Positions 1-9,831 are shown, counted from the first letter of the stretch. The stretch: DNA of 64,000 nucleotides from Arachidicoccus ginsenosidivorans (GCF_007971385.1 NZ_CP042434.1:5332001-5396000); one strand, 5' to 3'. Program-made: numbers and translations. Notes: a model not told the origin generated them from the letters alone.

Positions 1-80
1 CCATTCCTCCAGGTATTAAAACCGTTTTTACCCGGAAATCTCCATAAATCCTTTCATATCCCCACGCCATTCAAACCCAT

Positions 81-3000
81 TTATAACGATTCATATCCAT
101 CCATAAACCGACAAAACGCAGTATATCCCCTAAAACGAGGTGCATCCATTGCTGGTGCATGGCCTTTTTGTTTTTTTGTTTTGTCTTTTATTGCCTGTTT
201 ATTGTTTTTACCTTGCCTTGCCTTTTCATTGCTTTTTTCAATAATGATAAAGCCACCCTTCCCCGGGCTAACAGTGATGGATTGCAAGGCTTTAATAGCG
301 TTATAGCTGTGGAAGCTTTGCAGTCCCGGCACGTCTGGCGCAAAAATTCGGATATTTTTTGAATGCATGTCCATGTGCTGCCCTTGTAATTTTAAGCCAA
401 GCTGTACGTCTTTTTTGGCCCAGCTGGCATAAGCGATCAGCATCTTATCCTTTTTTTGGTAAACCGTCACTTTTACGTCCTGCTGGCTACTGGTGACGGG
501 CACATCCGGATCCCAGTAGCCGATCATTTCTGATTTTTCAATACCAAAATAGTCCCAGAGCTTCCACAGGGCAGATGGGTCGCAGCCCAGCCAGCCTAAT
601 CTGGAAGTCATCCCATAAATCATCCCTCGATATGCATTGCCACAACCATTGAGCATTTCACTGTAAAGCCCAAATGGAATACCAGCGATTTCTGTCAGAT
701 AATAGGCAGGAGACTCGTCATAATTATACCCTTCACCCAACCATAGACTATTGATACAGGGCAATAGCTCCATATACTGATTGATGGGGCTATTCATTCC
801 GTAAGAAGGCGAAAAATTATTACCCGAATGAAAATCAATCAAACAGCTGTCAGCTGCCCTGTCCATGACTTTACGAACCCGTTTCATAATCTCTCTATCA
901 TAACCTACCCCATCAAGATAAATACCCCTGGCACCTGTATTTTTAATTAGCCAGGATAAGCCTTCCAAATAGTAATTATGCCAACGGGAAAGCCCCTCAG
1001 TCCTGATAGCCATATCATTTTCTCCGTCCGGCAATGGGGTATGCCAGGCTGCATCATATTTAGTTCTAAGGTGTTCAACAATCCAACTGCCGCCTGTGGC
1101 ATGAAGGTTTCCGCCAAGGCCGTCATCTTCAAACTGATTGGCTAGCTGCGCTCCGAGCCCAGGTGTAAAAACCTCATCACCCAGGCTTCTTAATGCCCAG
1201 ATTTCTGCCGCATGGTTACTGAGTTCTCTAACCGTGTAATATAGTTTGGTCCGGATTCCATTTCTGCGATTTTCTGCAATATACTTTTTTAAGGCTGGCA
1301 CGGTTAAAAATGGATAGTTAATATATGGATTTAGTGAATTCCCCTGATGAATGTTCATAATATTGGCTCCTTTTTCCAGGGCTGCGGATTGCCAATGATT
1401 TATGGGCGGATCCGCCTGGAAATATCGCTCAGTAAAATGGTGATTATCCAACGGCTTTACTGGCGTTATCAGTAAAGCAAAATTCAGGTGAAGTTCCTGT
1501 CCTTTTGCTAGGGTTCTGGCACCTGTATAGGCTTTTACCAACACAGTGCTGTCAGGTGCTTGTCTGGACACACTGCAGCCGCCTTTACCGTTGTTACTCC
1601 AGTCTTTATAAGGACCGGTCTTATTAAAATTATATAGGGACCAGTCTGGCGACTGGTTTTTTAGCTTGCATTGCAATCCCGCATTTACATCACCGATCCA
1701 AATCATATTATTGGCTCTGGTGCTATCCCAGCTCCAGTTCCAGTCCAGCCGCGACTGGCAAAACCCGCCTTTAGCCCCTAGTCCCATCATATATCTGGAT
1801 GCGCTATGACGATAAGGAATCTGCAGCTGCAGATCATCCAGCGCTAAATCCTTTGTAGCCTGTAATGTAACAAAGTAATTGATATAGCCATCGCATTCCA
1901 TTTTGGCGGCTATCTGCAATTTAGCCTTTGTCAAAGGATCAGTATAAGTCCCTGTCCAACTAATGGCGCCTGGACTCTTAGAGGTCACCACCGGATCTGC
2001 TCCCTGCCAGGTCATTTTCTTACCTCCCTGAATCACCATAAATTGAACGGGTGCATGGAGAATTTTCTTTGCCGCTCCGTTTGTGCGATCATTAGAGCCG
2101 GTAAAATAACTAGTGATCTGTTCTGGCAAGCCGTAATGATTAAAGCGCAGCGTTCTTCCCAGAACGCTGATCGTTTTACCCTTAATTTGCATAGGCTTAT
2201 ACGGTTTAAAAACGCTGTCATCCAGGCCAATTTTACTGTCCAGCCAGTTAAGTCTGGCCATGGAGGAAAGATTGCAGTAACCTCTATCTTCCAGTACCGA
2301 GTCTTTCAGCTGAATGGACAGTTTTATCTGCCGAGTTTGTGCGTCATCAGCCGTTACCTCCATCACCCCTTCATAGCGGCCGGCGGGCAGTTGTCTGGGA
2401 AGATCAAGGCCCACCCATAGGGCCTGTACCTCGTCTTTTGACAGGGTCAGGGTTTTAGTAAAAGGCTGACCCAACCAGTTAGTGCCACCTAAGTTAAAAC
2501 AGCGCAGTCTTGTGGCTGGAATAATACTACCTCCAGCAGCCTTTAAATCGTGAAAACGTAGCTCCAGATGATTTAATGGCTTAAAGGCTGCAAATACACC
2601 GATCTGAAAGACAAAAAATTGTTTTTTGAGCGCCACAGCTGAAAAGGCAGGATCATCCCCTTTTTTTGCCCACCGCAATGGAATATGGTCCTTCATGCGA
2701 ATGGCATGCTTGCTATCTTCAGGGAATATCAGAAAATCTTTGCCTGGATTGTCTGTTCGTAGTTTATCCACCTCATTTTGGTTAGCCACCAGTTCCATGG
2801 GGTAAAACTGGTTAAATTCATTGATTGCGTCCAGTCGCAAGGTCCTGGCTGCGCCTCTTTTTTGCAATATGCCTTTTCCCTTCAGCGGATTTTGCTTCAT
2901 TAGATTTTCCCAGGAAGCGCTCAAACTGTCTAATTCATTTTGAGCAGGATACACTGTATTTGGAAAATACGTGCTCCCCGTTGAATTAAAAGGCATATAA

Positions 3001-3368
3001 TATAAATAATAAATGCCTTTTCCCGAAACTGGCTGAAAGACAAGATCAGCATAGGCTGCACTAATTGCTTGAAAAGTAAAATTCTTAATTATTGTACCCG
3101 TACTACTATCAATAAGAATCACCTTTTTACCCGTAGGGTTATCTTCCCGTCTCCAGGGAATATGTACCCCTACCGCTTTGTCGCTACTAAATACCTGTAT
3201 CACAGCCCGGTGATTGCCTAAACGGCTACGGTCCCAGTGACCCGTACCGTAGGTAATAGGCTGCGCACTTAAATTACCTGGCCCTAACTGAAACAGCAAT
3301 AGCAATAATAAAACTGTCAGCAGGTTTAAAAACCTTTTAGGGAAAACTGTACGCTTTAGGTCATTCAT
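81..3368 (-). CDS. Secreted TIM-barrel glycosidase-like protein (DUF6067-like)
   Basis: A 1095-residue protein with a hydrophobic signal segment at residues 14-35 ending in LSAQ, so it is exported. Residues 650-900 look like the (beta/alpha)8 catalytic part of DUF6067-type putative glycosidases: NIMNIHQGN, KLYYTVRELS, an asparagine/aspartate-rich QFEDDGLGG segment, then GIYLDGVGYDR and CLIDFHSGN, acidic strand ends expected for a retaining glycosidase fold. The substrate cannot be read from sequence. The last ~48 residues after GGFIIIEKS are lysine/glutamine-rich and look like an unusual tail, possibly read-through after a small frame change. It is transcribed divergently from the AraC gene at 4095, which probably controls it. 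The family is inferred from the remembered pattern, not from a search. Confidence 0.75.
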   Translation of the reverse strand: MNDLKRTVFPKRFLNLLTVLLLLLLFQLGPGNLSAQPITYGTGHWDRSRLGNHRAVIQVFSSDKAVGVHIPWRREDNPTGKKVILIDSSTGTIIKNFTFQAISAAYADLVFQPVSGKGIYYLYYMPFNSTGSTYFPNTVYPAQNELDSLSASWENLMKQNPLKGKGILQKRGAARTLRLDAINEFNQFYPMELVANQNEVDKLRTDNPGKDFLIFPEDSKHAIRMKDHIPLRWAKKGDDPAFSAVALKKQFFVFQIGVFAAFKPLNHLELRFHDLKAAGGSIIPATRLRCFNLGGTNWLGQPFTKTLTLSKDEVQALWVGLDLPRQLPAGRYEGVMEVTADDAQTRQIKLSIQLKDSVLEDRGYCNLSSMARLNWLDSKIGLDDSVFKPYKPMQIKGKTISVLGRTLRFNHYGLPEQITSYFTGSNDRTNGAAKKILHAPVQFMVIQGGKKMTWQGADPVVTSKSPGAISWTGTYTDPLTKAKLQIAAKMECDGYINYFVTLQATKDLALDDLQLQIPYRHSASRYMMGLGAKGGFCQSRLDWNWSWDSTRANNMIWIGDVNAGLQCKLKNQSPDWSLYNFNKTGPYKDWSNNGKGGCSVSRQAPDSTVLVKAYTGARTLAKGQELHLNFALLITPVKPLDNHHFTERYFQADPPINHWQSAALEKGANIMNIHQGNSLNPYINYPFLTVPALKKYIAENRRNGIRTKLYYTVRELSNHAAEIWALRSLGDEVFTPGLGAQLANQFEDDGLGGNLHATGGSWIVEHLRTKYDAAWHTPLPDGENDMAIRTEGLSRWHNYYLEGLSWLIKNTGARGIYLDGVGYDREIMKRVRKVMDRAADSCLIDFHSGNNFSPSYGMNSPINQYMELLPCINSLWLGEGYNYDESPAYYLTEIAGIPFGLYSEMLNGCGNAYRGMIYGMTSRLGWLGCDPSALWKLWDYFGIEKSEMIGYWDPDVPVTSSQQDVKVTVYQKKDKMLIAYASWAKKDVQLGLKLQGQHMDMHSKNIRIFAPDVPGLQSFHSYNAIKALQSITVSPGKGGFIIIEKSNEKARQGKNNKQAIKDKTKKQKGHAPAMDAPRFRGYTAFCRFMDGYESL

Positions 3369-3639
3369 TTTTGATGAAATTGAGGGGTAATTTACGCAAG
3401 ATTCCCTCTTCCATGTTCCTTGTGTCTAAATTTATCAATATTACACAAATAATGATCAAAATAACGGTAGACAGCCAGATCCAAAGCGCAATCTTACTCC
3501 ATCTCTGACTGCAACTAAGTGTAGTCAAATGGCCGCGCCTACAAAAGAGAATGAAAAGTTCCGTACGGCATATTCGGCAGCGCTGCTTATAAAGTGGTGA
3601 CAAGAGGAGCAATAAATGCAATAAAGTGTTAATATTCAT
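3361..3639 (-). CDS. Possible small membrane protein
   Basis: An ORF of 92 residues whose TGA stop overlaps the ATG of the downstream glycosidase gene by 8 bases, an arrangement that can reflect translational coupling. It has a leucine-rich N-terminus and one clear hydrophobic segment (about residues 50-70, ALWIWLSTVILIIICVILI), but the middle is cysteine/arginine-rich and not protein-like. No family is recognised. It may be a leader region read by chance. Confidence 0.2.
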   Translation of the reverse strand: MNINTLLHLLLLLSPLYKQRCRICRTELFILFCRRGHLTTLSCSQRWSKIALWIWLSTVILIIICVILINLDTRNMEEGILRKLPLNFIKNE

Positions 3640-4094
3640 CTTTTAAAGCACCCTTCAGTTATTTTGATCTTTCTTTTGAAAATATGAATAGACCTGGAAA
3701 AACAGGCCAAAGAAAATCATCCAATTTAACTAAATAGTATGGCAGTTTTATAGGATATTCTTCTATCGTGGCCCTCATTCTGACTAGACAGCAGATGGGC
3801 TTTCCTTAATGGCAAAATTTCTATCTTCTAAAAAGACCTAACGCCCTGTTTATAGGCCAAGCCGGGTAATTTATATAGGTGCTTATTTGGGACAAGTTAA
3901 CTCAGATTTCTTTTATAATAAAGGCCAAAACCCTTTTTTTTGAATCCTAAAATATTAATTCAACCGTAGAATTGAACTGATTTTTTTTGCTAACCAAAAA
4001 GATCAATCGTTTGCGTTAAAAATTCTTTGCAATCGATAACAATATTTTGTAATATTGTATACGGGTAAGGTAATAATTTGCTAAATTTAATGTT
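3640..4094. other. Divergent intergenic region
   Basis: About 455 AT-rich bases between the glycosidase gene (minus) and the AraC gene (plus). No ORF of interest. It should hold both promoters. The only clear element is the palindrome at 4039-4058. Confidence 0.6.
4039..4058. promoter_or_regulatory. Candidate operator palindrome upstream of AraC gene
   Basis: A perfect inverted repeat ACAATATT-TTGT-AATATTGT (8-base arms, 4-base spacer) ends 36 bases before the AraC start codon, in the divergent intergenic region. Position and symmetry suggest a regulator site. Which protein binds is unknown; AraC proteins more often use direct repeats, so another regulator is possible. Confidence 0.4.
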
Positions 4095-4967
4095 ATGCAA
4101 TTCATTTATGAAAACTTCACATTTCCACCGGATCAGTCATTTACAGTCCGGTCCGAGTTTATCGAACTAAAAAAATATCAGTCTTTTAAGTGTCATGTCA
4201 ATTATGAAATTGCACTAATCGAAAACTGCGTCGGGAAACGCTTTATCGGGGATCATATTGAAGAATTTAAAGGTACCGAACTGGTGCTCATGGCCAGTTA
4301 CTTACCTCACCTCTGGCAATACTACCAGGCGCTGGATCCTTCCATACAACCACATGCAACCGTCGTTCATTTTTTTCCTGACTTTTTAGGTAAAGATTTA
4401 TATCAAATCCCTGAAGCAAAACATCTGCAGGGGCTGATGGCAAGCGCCGCCAAAGGCATCAGGTTTAGTGGCGAGACCATCAGCTCGGCCAAATTAATTC
4501 TTCAGGAAATGCTCTATGAAAAAGGCCTGACCCGTTCCGCTTTGTTTTTACGCTTACTTGATTTACTGGCTAATTCAAAAAACAGTATGGTGCTCGGTTC
4601 GCCAGGGTTCAATATCGTTGAAAACGTCAGTGAAGCGAATAAAATCAACGTAGTTTTTGATTATATTTTCAAAAATTTCAAGGAAAAAATATCACTCGAA
4701 GAGGTGGCAGCCATTATGCCCATGTCACCAGCGGCCTTCTGCCGGTTCTTTAAATTTAAAACCGGTCGGACTTTGACGGATTTTGTAAAGGAAATCCGTA
4801 TCGGCCATGCGGCTAAATTGCTGTTAGAGGGCAAGCTAAATGTATCAGAGGCCTGTTATAATAGCGGTTATAACAATATTTCTAATTTTAATAAGCATTT
4901 TAAGGAGATGAAAGGCCTCTCTCCAAAGGAATTTATCAAAAGTTACCTTATGGTGGAACAGGACTAA
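4095..4967 (+). CDS. AraC-family transcriptional regulator
   Basis: A 290-residue regulator of normal AraC length. Residues 1-150 are the variable sensory half (cupin-like, with ELVLMASYLPHLWQYY). Residues 185-285 form the double helix-turn-helix: ISLEEVAAIMPMSPAAFCRFFK is HTH1, and VSEACYNSGYNNISNFNKHFK with the closing GLSPKEF is the family signature HTH2. It is divergent from the glycosidase at 81-3368 and flanks the sugar-acid operon at 5082-9608, so it likely controls one or both. The start ATG gives the expected full-length N-terminal domain. Its C-terminal half resembles the truncated AraC fragment at 31132-31563. Confidence 0.93.
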   Translation: MQFIYENFTFPPDQSFTVRSEFIELKKYQSFKCHVNYEIALIENCVGKRFIGDHIEEFKGTELVLMASYLPHLWQYYQALDPSIQPHATVVHFFPDFLGKDLYQIPEAKHLQGLMASAAKGIRFSGETISSAKLILQEMLYEKGLTRSALFLRLLDLLANSKNSMVLGSPGFNIVENVSEANKINVVFDYIFKNFKEKISLEEVAAIMPMSPAAFCRFFKFKTGRTLTDFVKEIRIGHAAKLLLEGKLNVSEACYNSGYNNISNFNKHFKEMKGLSPKEFIKSYLMVEQD

Positions 4968-5081
4968 CCAAATTCAATCAATAATATGCATAACCATTAT
5001 TAAACCAGCCAGGTTAACCATCTCCAAAAATGAAAGTCATATAAAGTACAGCGATGCAAGGCTATTGTAAGGCATAATCCT

Positions 5082-5591
5082 TTATTTATTTTCAAAATGG
5101 TAAAACTGTTTTGCTTCCACCCATTTCTGACCAGGCGCTGTGCCTGATACACCTCTTTGAAATTGATCCATAAGCCGGTTCCACTCTGCACATTTCGGAT
5201 TAGACGCTTCCGCAATCTTACTCATGCTATCCAAATTTGCCCCCTGAGGAATAATTACAGTCATAACAAGGAGATTTTTAAACCTGGAAACCGAAATTTC
5301 TTTATAACCTGCCTTTTTAAAACCAGCCTCCACTTCGGGCCAGATATGCTGATGATAGCTTAGATATTTTGCAAGTCTGGCTGAATCAGGTACAATATTT
5401 ACCACAAATACGTGCTGCTCCCATTTTGTGGCTTGCGTACCTTCTCTGATACTTGTATTTATAGTTAACTGAGCACTTGAATCCTTACCTGATTTTTCTT
5501 TGGCGGTATTTGTACGCTGATTACAGGCCATTAAGCCCAGTCCCGTTATCAGTAGTAATCCATAAACCCCTTTTTGTATTACTGTTTTCAT
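5082..5591 (-). CDS. Lipoprotein with L-rhamnose mutarotase-like domain
   Basis: A 169-residue protein. Residues 1-23 are a lipoprotein signal with lipobox LMAC (Cys23). A polar linker follows, then residues ~60-165 resemble the RhaM/YiiL (DUF718) ferredoxin-like fold: YHQHIWPEVEAGFKKAGYKE matches the family His-x-x-x-Trp-Pro-Glu segment, and the WNRLMDQFQ end corresponds to the usual DUF718 C-terminus. RhaM enzymes interconvert sugar anomers and are normally ~104-residue cytosolic proteins, so membrane anchoring here is unusual. It is the last gene of a minus-strand run after the SSS symporter, fitting anomer conversion before or during uptake. Substrate could be rhamnose or fucose; not decidable from sequence. 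Confidence 0.8.
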   Translation of the reverse strand: MKTVIQKGVYGLLLITGLGLMACNQRTNTAKEKSGKDSSAQLTINTSIREGTQATKWEQHVFVVNIVPDSARLAKYLSYHQHIWPEVEAGFKKAGYKEISVSRFKNLLVMTVIIPQGANLDSMSKIAEASNPKCAEWNRLMDQFQRGVSGTAPGQKWVEAKQFYHFENK

Positions 5592-5766
5592 TATATTTTT
5601 TTTAAGAACGCCTTTTGCCCGAAGTTTTTAATACCTCAGGTTGTTTGTCCATATGTCTTACTTTTCCAGTACACTTGACAAATCTATTAAATAAAAACCA
5701 AAGTTAAATTGTAACAGACGGTTTGTTGCCAGATTGCTACTTGCTTGCAATGCTAAAAGTCTCCAC

Positions 5767-7335
5767 CTATTTAGCGGAAGATAAATAAATAATAGTCATA
5801 ATAACAGCTAGTAATAGCCACCACAACCACACCTTAGTTGTTCTATGACCCGCATTTATGTTGGTTTCCAATATAGAAGGAAAGGTATGGCCGCCCGGTA
5901 CCGGTTTGGTCAACAGTGTCATAATTACGACCACCAAACAAAGACCTACGAAAAGGTATACGGACAATATTAAAAAATGAGGCCAAAATCCTGGGTAAGG
6001 ATAATTGAGTACATGACAAAGACCTACCACAAGACAAATGGCACCGCCGCCATATAAAACCGTCTCAATGGCCCGGCTTCCGACCCTTTTCCAAAATATG
6101 CCCGCTAAAAAAGCGACAGATAAGGGCGGTGCCAGTATAGAAACCAGTCCTTGGGTCAATTCAAAAAAACCTTTGCCGGAACGGGAAAATAAATAAGCCA
6201 CCCCAATGGCCATAAGGGCAGCAGCCACGGTGATCCATTTGCCCATTTTTCGGTTGGCCAGTACTGTCATAGGTTTAATTCTGCCAACGACATCCAGGGT
6301 AAAGACCGTGCTAAAAGAATTTAAGGCGGATGAAACTGTGTCTATTAAGGCCGCGATAATTGCCGCCAGGCAAAGGCCCATCAGGCCATGGGGCATTAAA
6401 TTTTCTACCAGTGTCATGTAGGCATTATCTGATTGTGCAGTATCCTTGTATAAAACATAGCACATAATACCCGGGAAAATAAAGATGAGCGGCATAATAA
6501 TCTTTAAAAAGGCCAAAAACAAGGCGCCGTATTGTCCTTGTTTAATGTTTTTGGCAGCTAGTACCTTTTGTACGATGGTTTGGTCGGCGCACCAGTAATA
6601 AATACCTACTACCGGATACCCTAAAACAATTGCAATCCAGGAATACTCTGGATCTGAGGCTGGACGAAATAGCTTCCAATAATTATCCGGGACGGCCTTC
6701 ACAAAGGACTTTACACCGCCAATTTCTCTAAGTCCCAGATACGTTAAGGTTATGGAAGATAATATAATTATGATCGATTGAAAAATGCCTGTTCGAACGA
6801 CCGCCTTTAAACCGCCTACGGCGGTAAAACTAGTGGCGATGGCAGTGATCACAATAATCGCTGTCATTAAAGAACAATTGAATATTTGCGACAAAATTAA
6901 TCCACCTGCATATAAAGCACTGCCCAGCCATACAAACAAAATAGAAATAAGGCTGTAAATGATCAGAAAATTATAGGACTTTTGGCCAAAGCGTAGCCGC
7001 AGGAACTGTGGCATGGTACTGACCTTTGTAGCCAGATAATGTGGCAAAAAAAACATCGCCAAAAGCATTATAAAAATCCAGGCCAGCCATTCAAAATTAC
7101 TACCAACCACGCCTTGTGAAAAGCCAATACCGGCAAACCCAATTAACATAGTAGGTCCAGCATTTGCACTAAATAGCGAAAAGCCTATCTGCCACCATTT
7201 GAGTGATTTGCCGCCCAAAAAGATATCAGCGTCATTACTTTTACTTTTGTTATTCAAGTAAAAGCCCGTCAACATTAATATGACCCCATACAGGGCAAGT
7301 ACAATGATGTCAATTCGGTCTAAAGCTATATGCAC
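5767..7335 (-). CDS. Sodium:solute symporter (SSS family)
   Basis: A 522-residue integral membrane protein with about 13-14 hydrophobic segments, the usual count for the SSS (SLC5) family. Family features include GFYLNNKSKSNDADIFLGGKS near the N-terminus, a GWKWLIGFSLFSANAG-like loop (WWQIGFSLFSANAGPTM), and the central YYWCADQTIVQKVLAAKN motif typical of sugar/solute-sodium symporters. It should couple Na+ entry to uptake of a sugar or sugar acid. It lies 44 bases downstream of the enolase-superfamily gene on the same strand, implying co-transcription and that its substrate feeds that enzyme. Confidence 0.92.
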   Translation of the reverse strand: MHIALDRIDIIVLALYGVILMLTGFYLNNKSKSNDADIFLGGKSLKWWQIGFSLFSANAGPTMLIGFAGIGFSQGVVGSNFEWLAWIFIMLLAMFFLPHYLATKVSTMPQFLRLRFGQKSYNFLIIYSLISILFVWLGSALYAGGLILSQIFNCSLMTAIIVITAIATSFTAVGGLKAVVRTGIFQSIIIILSSITLTYLGLREIGGVKSFVKAVPDNYWKLFRPASDPEYSWIAIVLGYPVVGIYYWCADQTIVQKVLAAKNIKQGQYGALFLAFLKIIMPLIFIFPGIMCYVLYKDTAQSDNAYMTLVENLMPHGLMGLCLAAIIAALIDTVSSALNSFSTVFTLDVVGRIKPMTVLANRKMGKWITVAAALMAIGVAYLFSRSGKGFFELTQGLVSILAPPLSVAFLAGIFWKRVGSRAIETVLYGGGAICLVVGLCHVLNYPYPGFWPHFLILSVYLFVGLCLVVVIMTLLTKPVPGGHTFPSILETNINAGHRTTKVWLWWLLLAVIMTIIYLSSAK

Positions 7336-7379
7336 AGAATATTTTTTGTTTTATTATTTAGGTTCATCTGTTGAACCGG

Positions 7380-8519
7380 TTACATGGTTACTGCCGGATT
7401 GTAGGCACTCATCTGGTCTCTGGTCCAAACTCTGTTCATAATAATTTTATTTCGTTTTTGCCAGTAGGCCCAATCAATGCGAATGGGCAACCCCTCTATT
7501 TCCGGGATGACAAATTCACCTTTGACGCATTTGGGGTGAATCATAAAATACTGCTCCAGACAGTACATAATCGGGTGTAAATATTCTACCATAAAGCCAT
7601 TAGGAGCGGTCGTCATTAAAGAGGCCGTATACAGGGAGTAGCCACCTGAGCTAAAGTCGACTTTTGCATTTTGCGCCAGCTCCTTAATCTCCAGCCATTC
7701 TGCGATACCTCCCAATTGTGTAGGTACAGGTTGCAAATGCTTTACCCCTGCATTAATAAGTGCTGGGAACATTTTAGCGGTTCTTTCGGACTCACCATAG
7801 GCAATTTTAATAGGCGATATTTTACAAATTTGCTCAATGTCAGCATAAGCGGCTGAATGAACGGGTTCTTCCATCCAGGCAATATTTAAATCCTCCACCC
7901 TATGCATAAATTCCATGGCCTGCGTGCAAGTCCATATCTGGTTCGCATCCACAGCTAAACGAATCTGATCGCCCACATACTTGCGTACAAACCTTACTCT
8001 TTCCACGTCTTCGTCCATTTGAAGGCCAAATTGCCGCCCGACTTTCATTTTTACACAATCAATACCCATGTTCATAAACATGGCCAGCTCCTGTTCAAGT
8101 TCCTGATAACTATAATTCGTTCCACCACCACTCCCATATATCTTTACCTGATTGGTGGTACCATTCAGATACTTATATAATGGTTGCTTTTTGCGTCTGG
8201 CTGCCAGATCATATAAGGCCATATCAAGTTGCCCTAACAGGGCAGATGCCTGGCCCCTGAATCCCTCATTACGAATGGACCAGTACAGCAAATGATACAG
8301 TTCTTTATAGGCAATATTATCGCTGTGAAATAGAATCGGAAATAAACACTGTTCCAGAATATTAATATAGGTGCTGAAAACGGGCGCTTCGCCTATATTT
8401 CCTTGATCATCCTCCAAGGTTAGAATAGACAGACCAAATGAATTAAATGGCCCCATTGTTGAATCCTGAAAAGGCAACACCGTTTTTACGGGAGCCAGCA
8501 CCCTGATCTCAGCACGCAT
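7380..8519 (-). CDS. Enolase-superfamily sugar-acid dehydratase (mandelate racemase/muconate lactonizing type)
   Basis: About 379 residues. The start at 8519 (MRAEIRV) is preferred over the in-frame ATG at 8552 because an AAGGAGG sequence lies just upstream of it. The N-terminal capping domain is followed by a barrel carrying CVKMKVG (the KxK catalytic pair), AVDANQ, WMEEP and AYGESE, the successive metal-binding strand ends of the mandelate racemase subgroup. Such enzymes dehydrate sugar acids such as L-fuconate, L-rhamnonate or galactonate. Between an aldo/keto reductase and a symporter, it most likely performs the dehydration step of oxidative 6-deoxyhexose breakdown; the exact acid is inference. 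Confidence 0.88.
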   Translation of the reverse strand: MRAEIRVLAPVKTVLPFQDSTMGPFNSFGLSILTLEDDQGNIGEAPVFSTYINILEQCLFPILFHSDNIAYKELYHLLYWSIRNEGFRGQASALLGQLDMALYDLAARRKKQPLYKYLNGTTNQVKIYGSGGGTNYSYQELEQELAMFMNMGIDCVKMKVGRQFGLQMDEDVERVRFVRKYVGDQIRLAVDANQIWTCTQAMEFMHRVEDLNIAWMEEPVHSAAYADIEQICKISPIKIAYGESERTAKMFPALINAGVKHLQPVPTQLGGIAEWLEIKELAQNAKVDFSSGGYSLYTASLMTTAPNGFMVEYLHPIMYCLEQYFMIHPKCVKGEFVIPEIEGLPIRIDWAYWQKRNKIIMNRVWTRDQMSAYNPAVTM

Positions 8520-8636
8520 GATTTTAAATACCTCCTTGTCTATCTGATGCATCTTAATAATTTATGGTTTCTATTTCCTTTTGGACGCGTCTAAAATTCA
8601 TTTTCATTTATTTTTTAATATATATATGTATATATA

Positions 8637-9608
8637 TCAGTATTTATTTTGTAAAGCACCAAACATTTGCCTGTATAATGGTTCTTTAAGCGGGGGCGCC
8701 TTTATATAGCCGAGGGTGTTGTCTAATTCAGTTTGATTAGAAGCCCCAATAACGATCTTAAAAGGTTGCGGGATTTTTTTGATAAACTGAAAGGCCAGTT
8801 CAGGTAAGCTAAAACCCCATTTATCGGCCAGTAGTTTAACCCGGCAGGCTGTTGCAATATCTTTTGACGGTAACCAATCTGGCTTTTGGGCGACAAACTT
8901 GGCAAATTGACTCCCGAGCAGCCCCATATGTAAAGGACTTGCCGCCCAAAAATCAACCCCTTGCTTGACACATAGCAGTAAACTAGTCTCTAATGCATCC
9001 AGGTGGCAGCCGTTTAAACGGTTATATTCCATGACTGTATCAAAAATGCCGTCCTCAATAAACCCTTTAAAAGCTGGTGGATAATTTCCTCCCAGTCCGA
9101 CTTTTTTGGCATATCCCTGCTCCTTAAACCGAACCATGGCTTTCACGGCCTGTTGGATTTCACCGGAAGGAATAGCTGCAGGTTCATGTAAAAATAAAGT
9201 ATCAATGCAGTTAACACCCAGGGTTGAAAGACTGTTCTCCAGGCTTTTTTCCATTCTACCATGACTATAATCATAATTACCCCGGTCAGAAGCGTAGCCT
9301 TTTAGGCGCCCCACTTTCGTACTGAGCTGCGGCCTGAAACGTTTACTTTCCCCTTCTCCTTCTGCTTCTCCTTCTCTTTTTCTTTTTGTTTTTGTTTCGG
9401 CTTTCCACTCCCGGATCGCCTCACCAACAAAGGATTCTGCGTCTCCATAAGCCGGGGCAGTATCTATCTGCGTTATTCCTGATTGGAGCGCATAAATAAT
9501 AGCTTTTACAGACTCCCTTGGATCGACCGGGCGCCAGACACCTCCTAAACCTGCAGTGCCTAATATATAGCGTTCCAATGTTTTATCTGATCCGTACTGT
9601 TCGTCCAT
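8637..9608 (-). CDS. Aldo/keto reductase, probable L-fucose/aldose 1-dehydrogenase
   Basis: A 323-residue AKR. Catalytic tetrad is visible: Asp in QIDTAPAYG, Tyr in the same motif, Lys in STKVGR and His in LFLHEP. C-terminal KIVIGASN binds NADP(H). Resembles D-threo-aldose 1-dehydrogenases, which oxidise L-fucose to its lactone. Between residues 70 and 92 there is a low-complexity Lys/Arg/Glu/Gly stretch encoded by a pyrimidine-rich TTCTCC/TTTTTG repeat, placed just before the catalytic lysine loop; other AKRs are shorter here. First gene of the minus-strand run AKR - dehydratase - symporter - mutarotase, so probably the operon leader. Confidence 0.85.
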   Translation of the reverse strand: MDEQYGSDKTLERYILGTAGLGGVWRPVDPRESVKAIIYALQSGITQIDTAPAYGDAESFVGEAIREWKAETKTKRKREGEAEGEGESKRFRPQLSTKVGRLKGYASDRGNYDYSHGRMEKSLENSLSTLGVNCIDTLFLHEPAAIPSGEIQQAVKAMVRFKEQGYAKKVGLGGNYPPAFKGFIEDGIFDTVMEYNRLNGCHLDALETSLLLCVKQGVDFWAASPLHMGLLGSQFAKFVAQKPDWLPSKDIATACRVKLLADKWGFSLPELAFQFIKKIPQPFKIVIGASNQTELDNTLGYIKAPPLKEPLYRQMFGALQNKY

Positions 9609-9831
9609 TTCACAATTAATTGTTTCAAATGGTAAAACTATTCCATTTAAATCATAAGAACTTCCCTTATATTGATTCTTACTTATGGTATTTTGCCGAC
9701 CGCGCCTATTGGCTTAAATTTACCTTAAGTAAAACCTCATTTTATCATGACCGACACCAAAAGATTTTAATTAAAAGGCAATTGTTTGACTACCCTGGAA
9801 AATTATGAAGTGCATAGTTGTATTGTAAATC

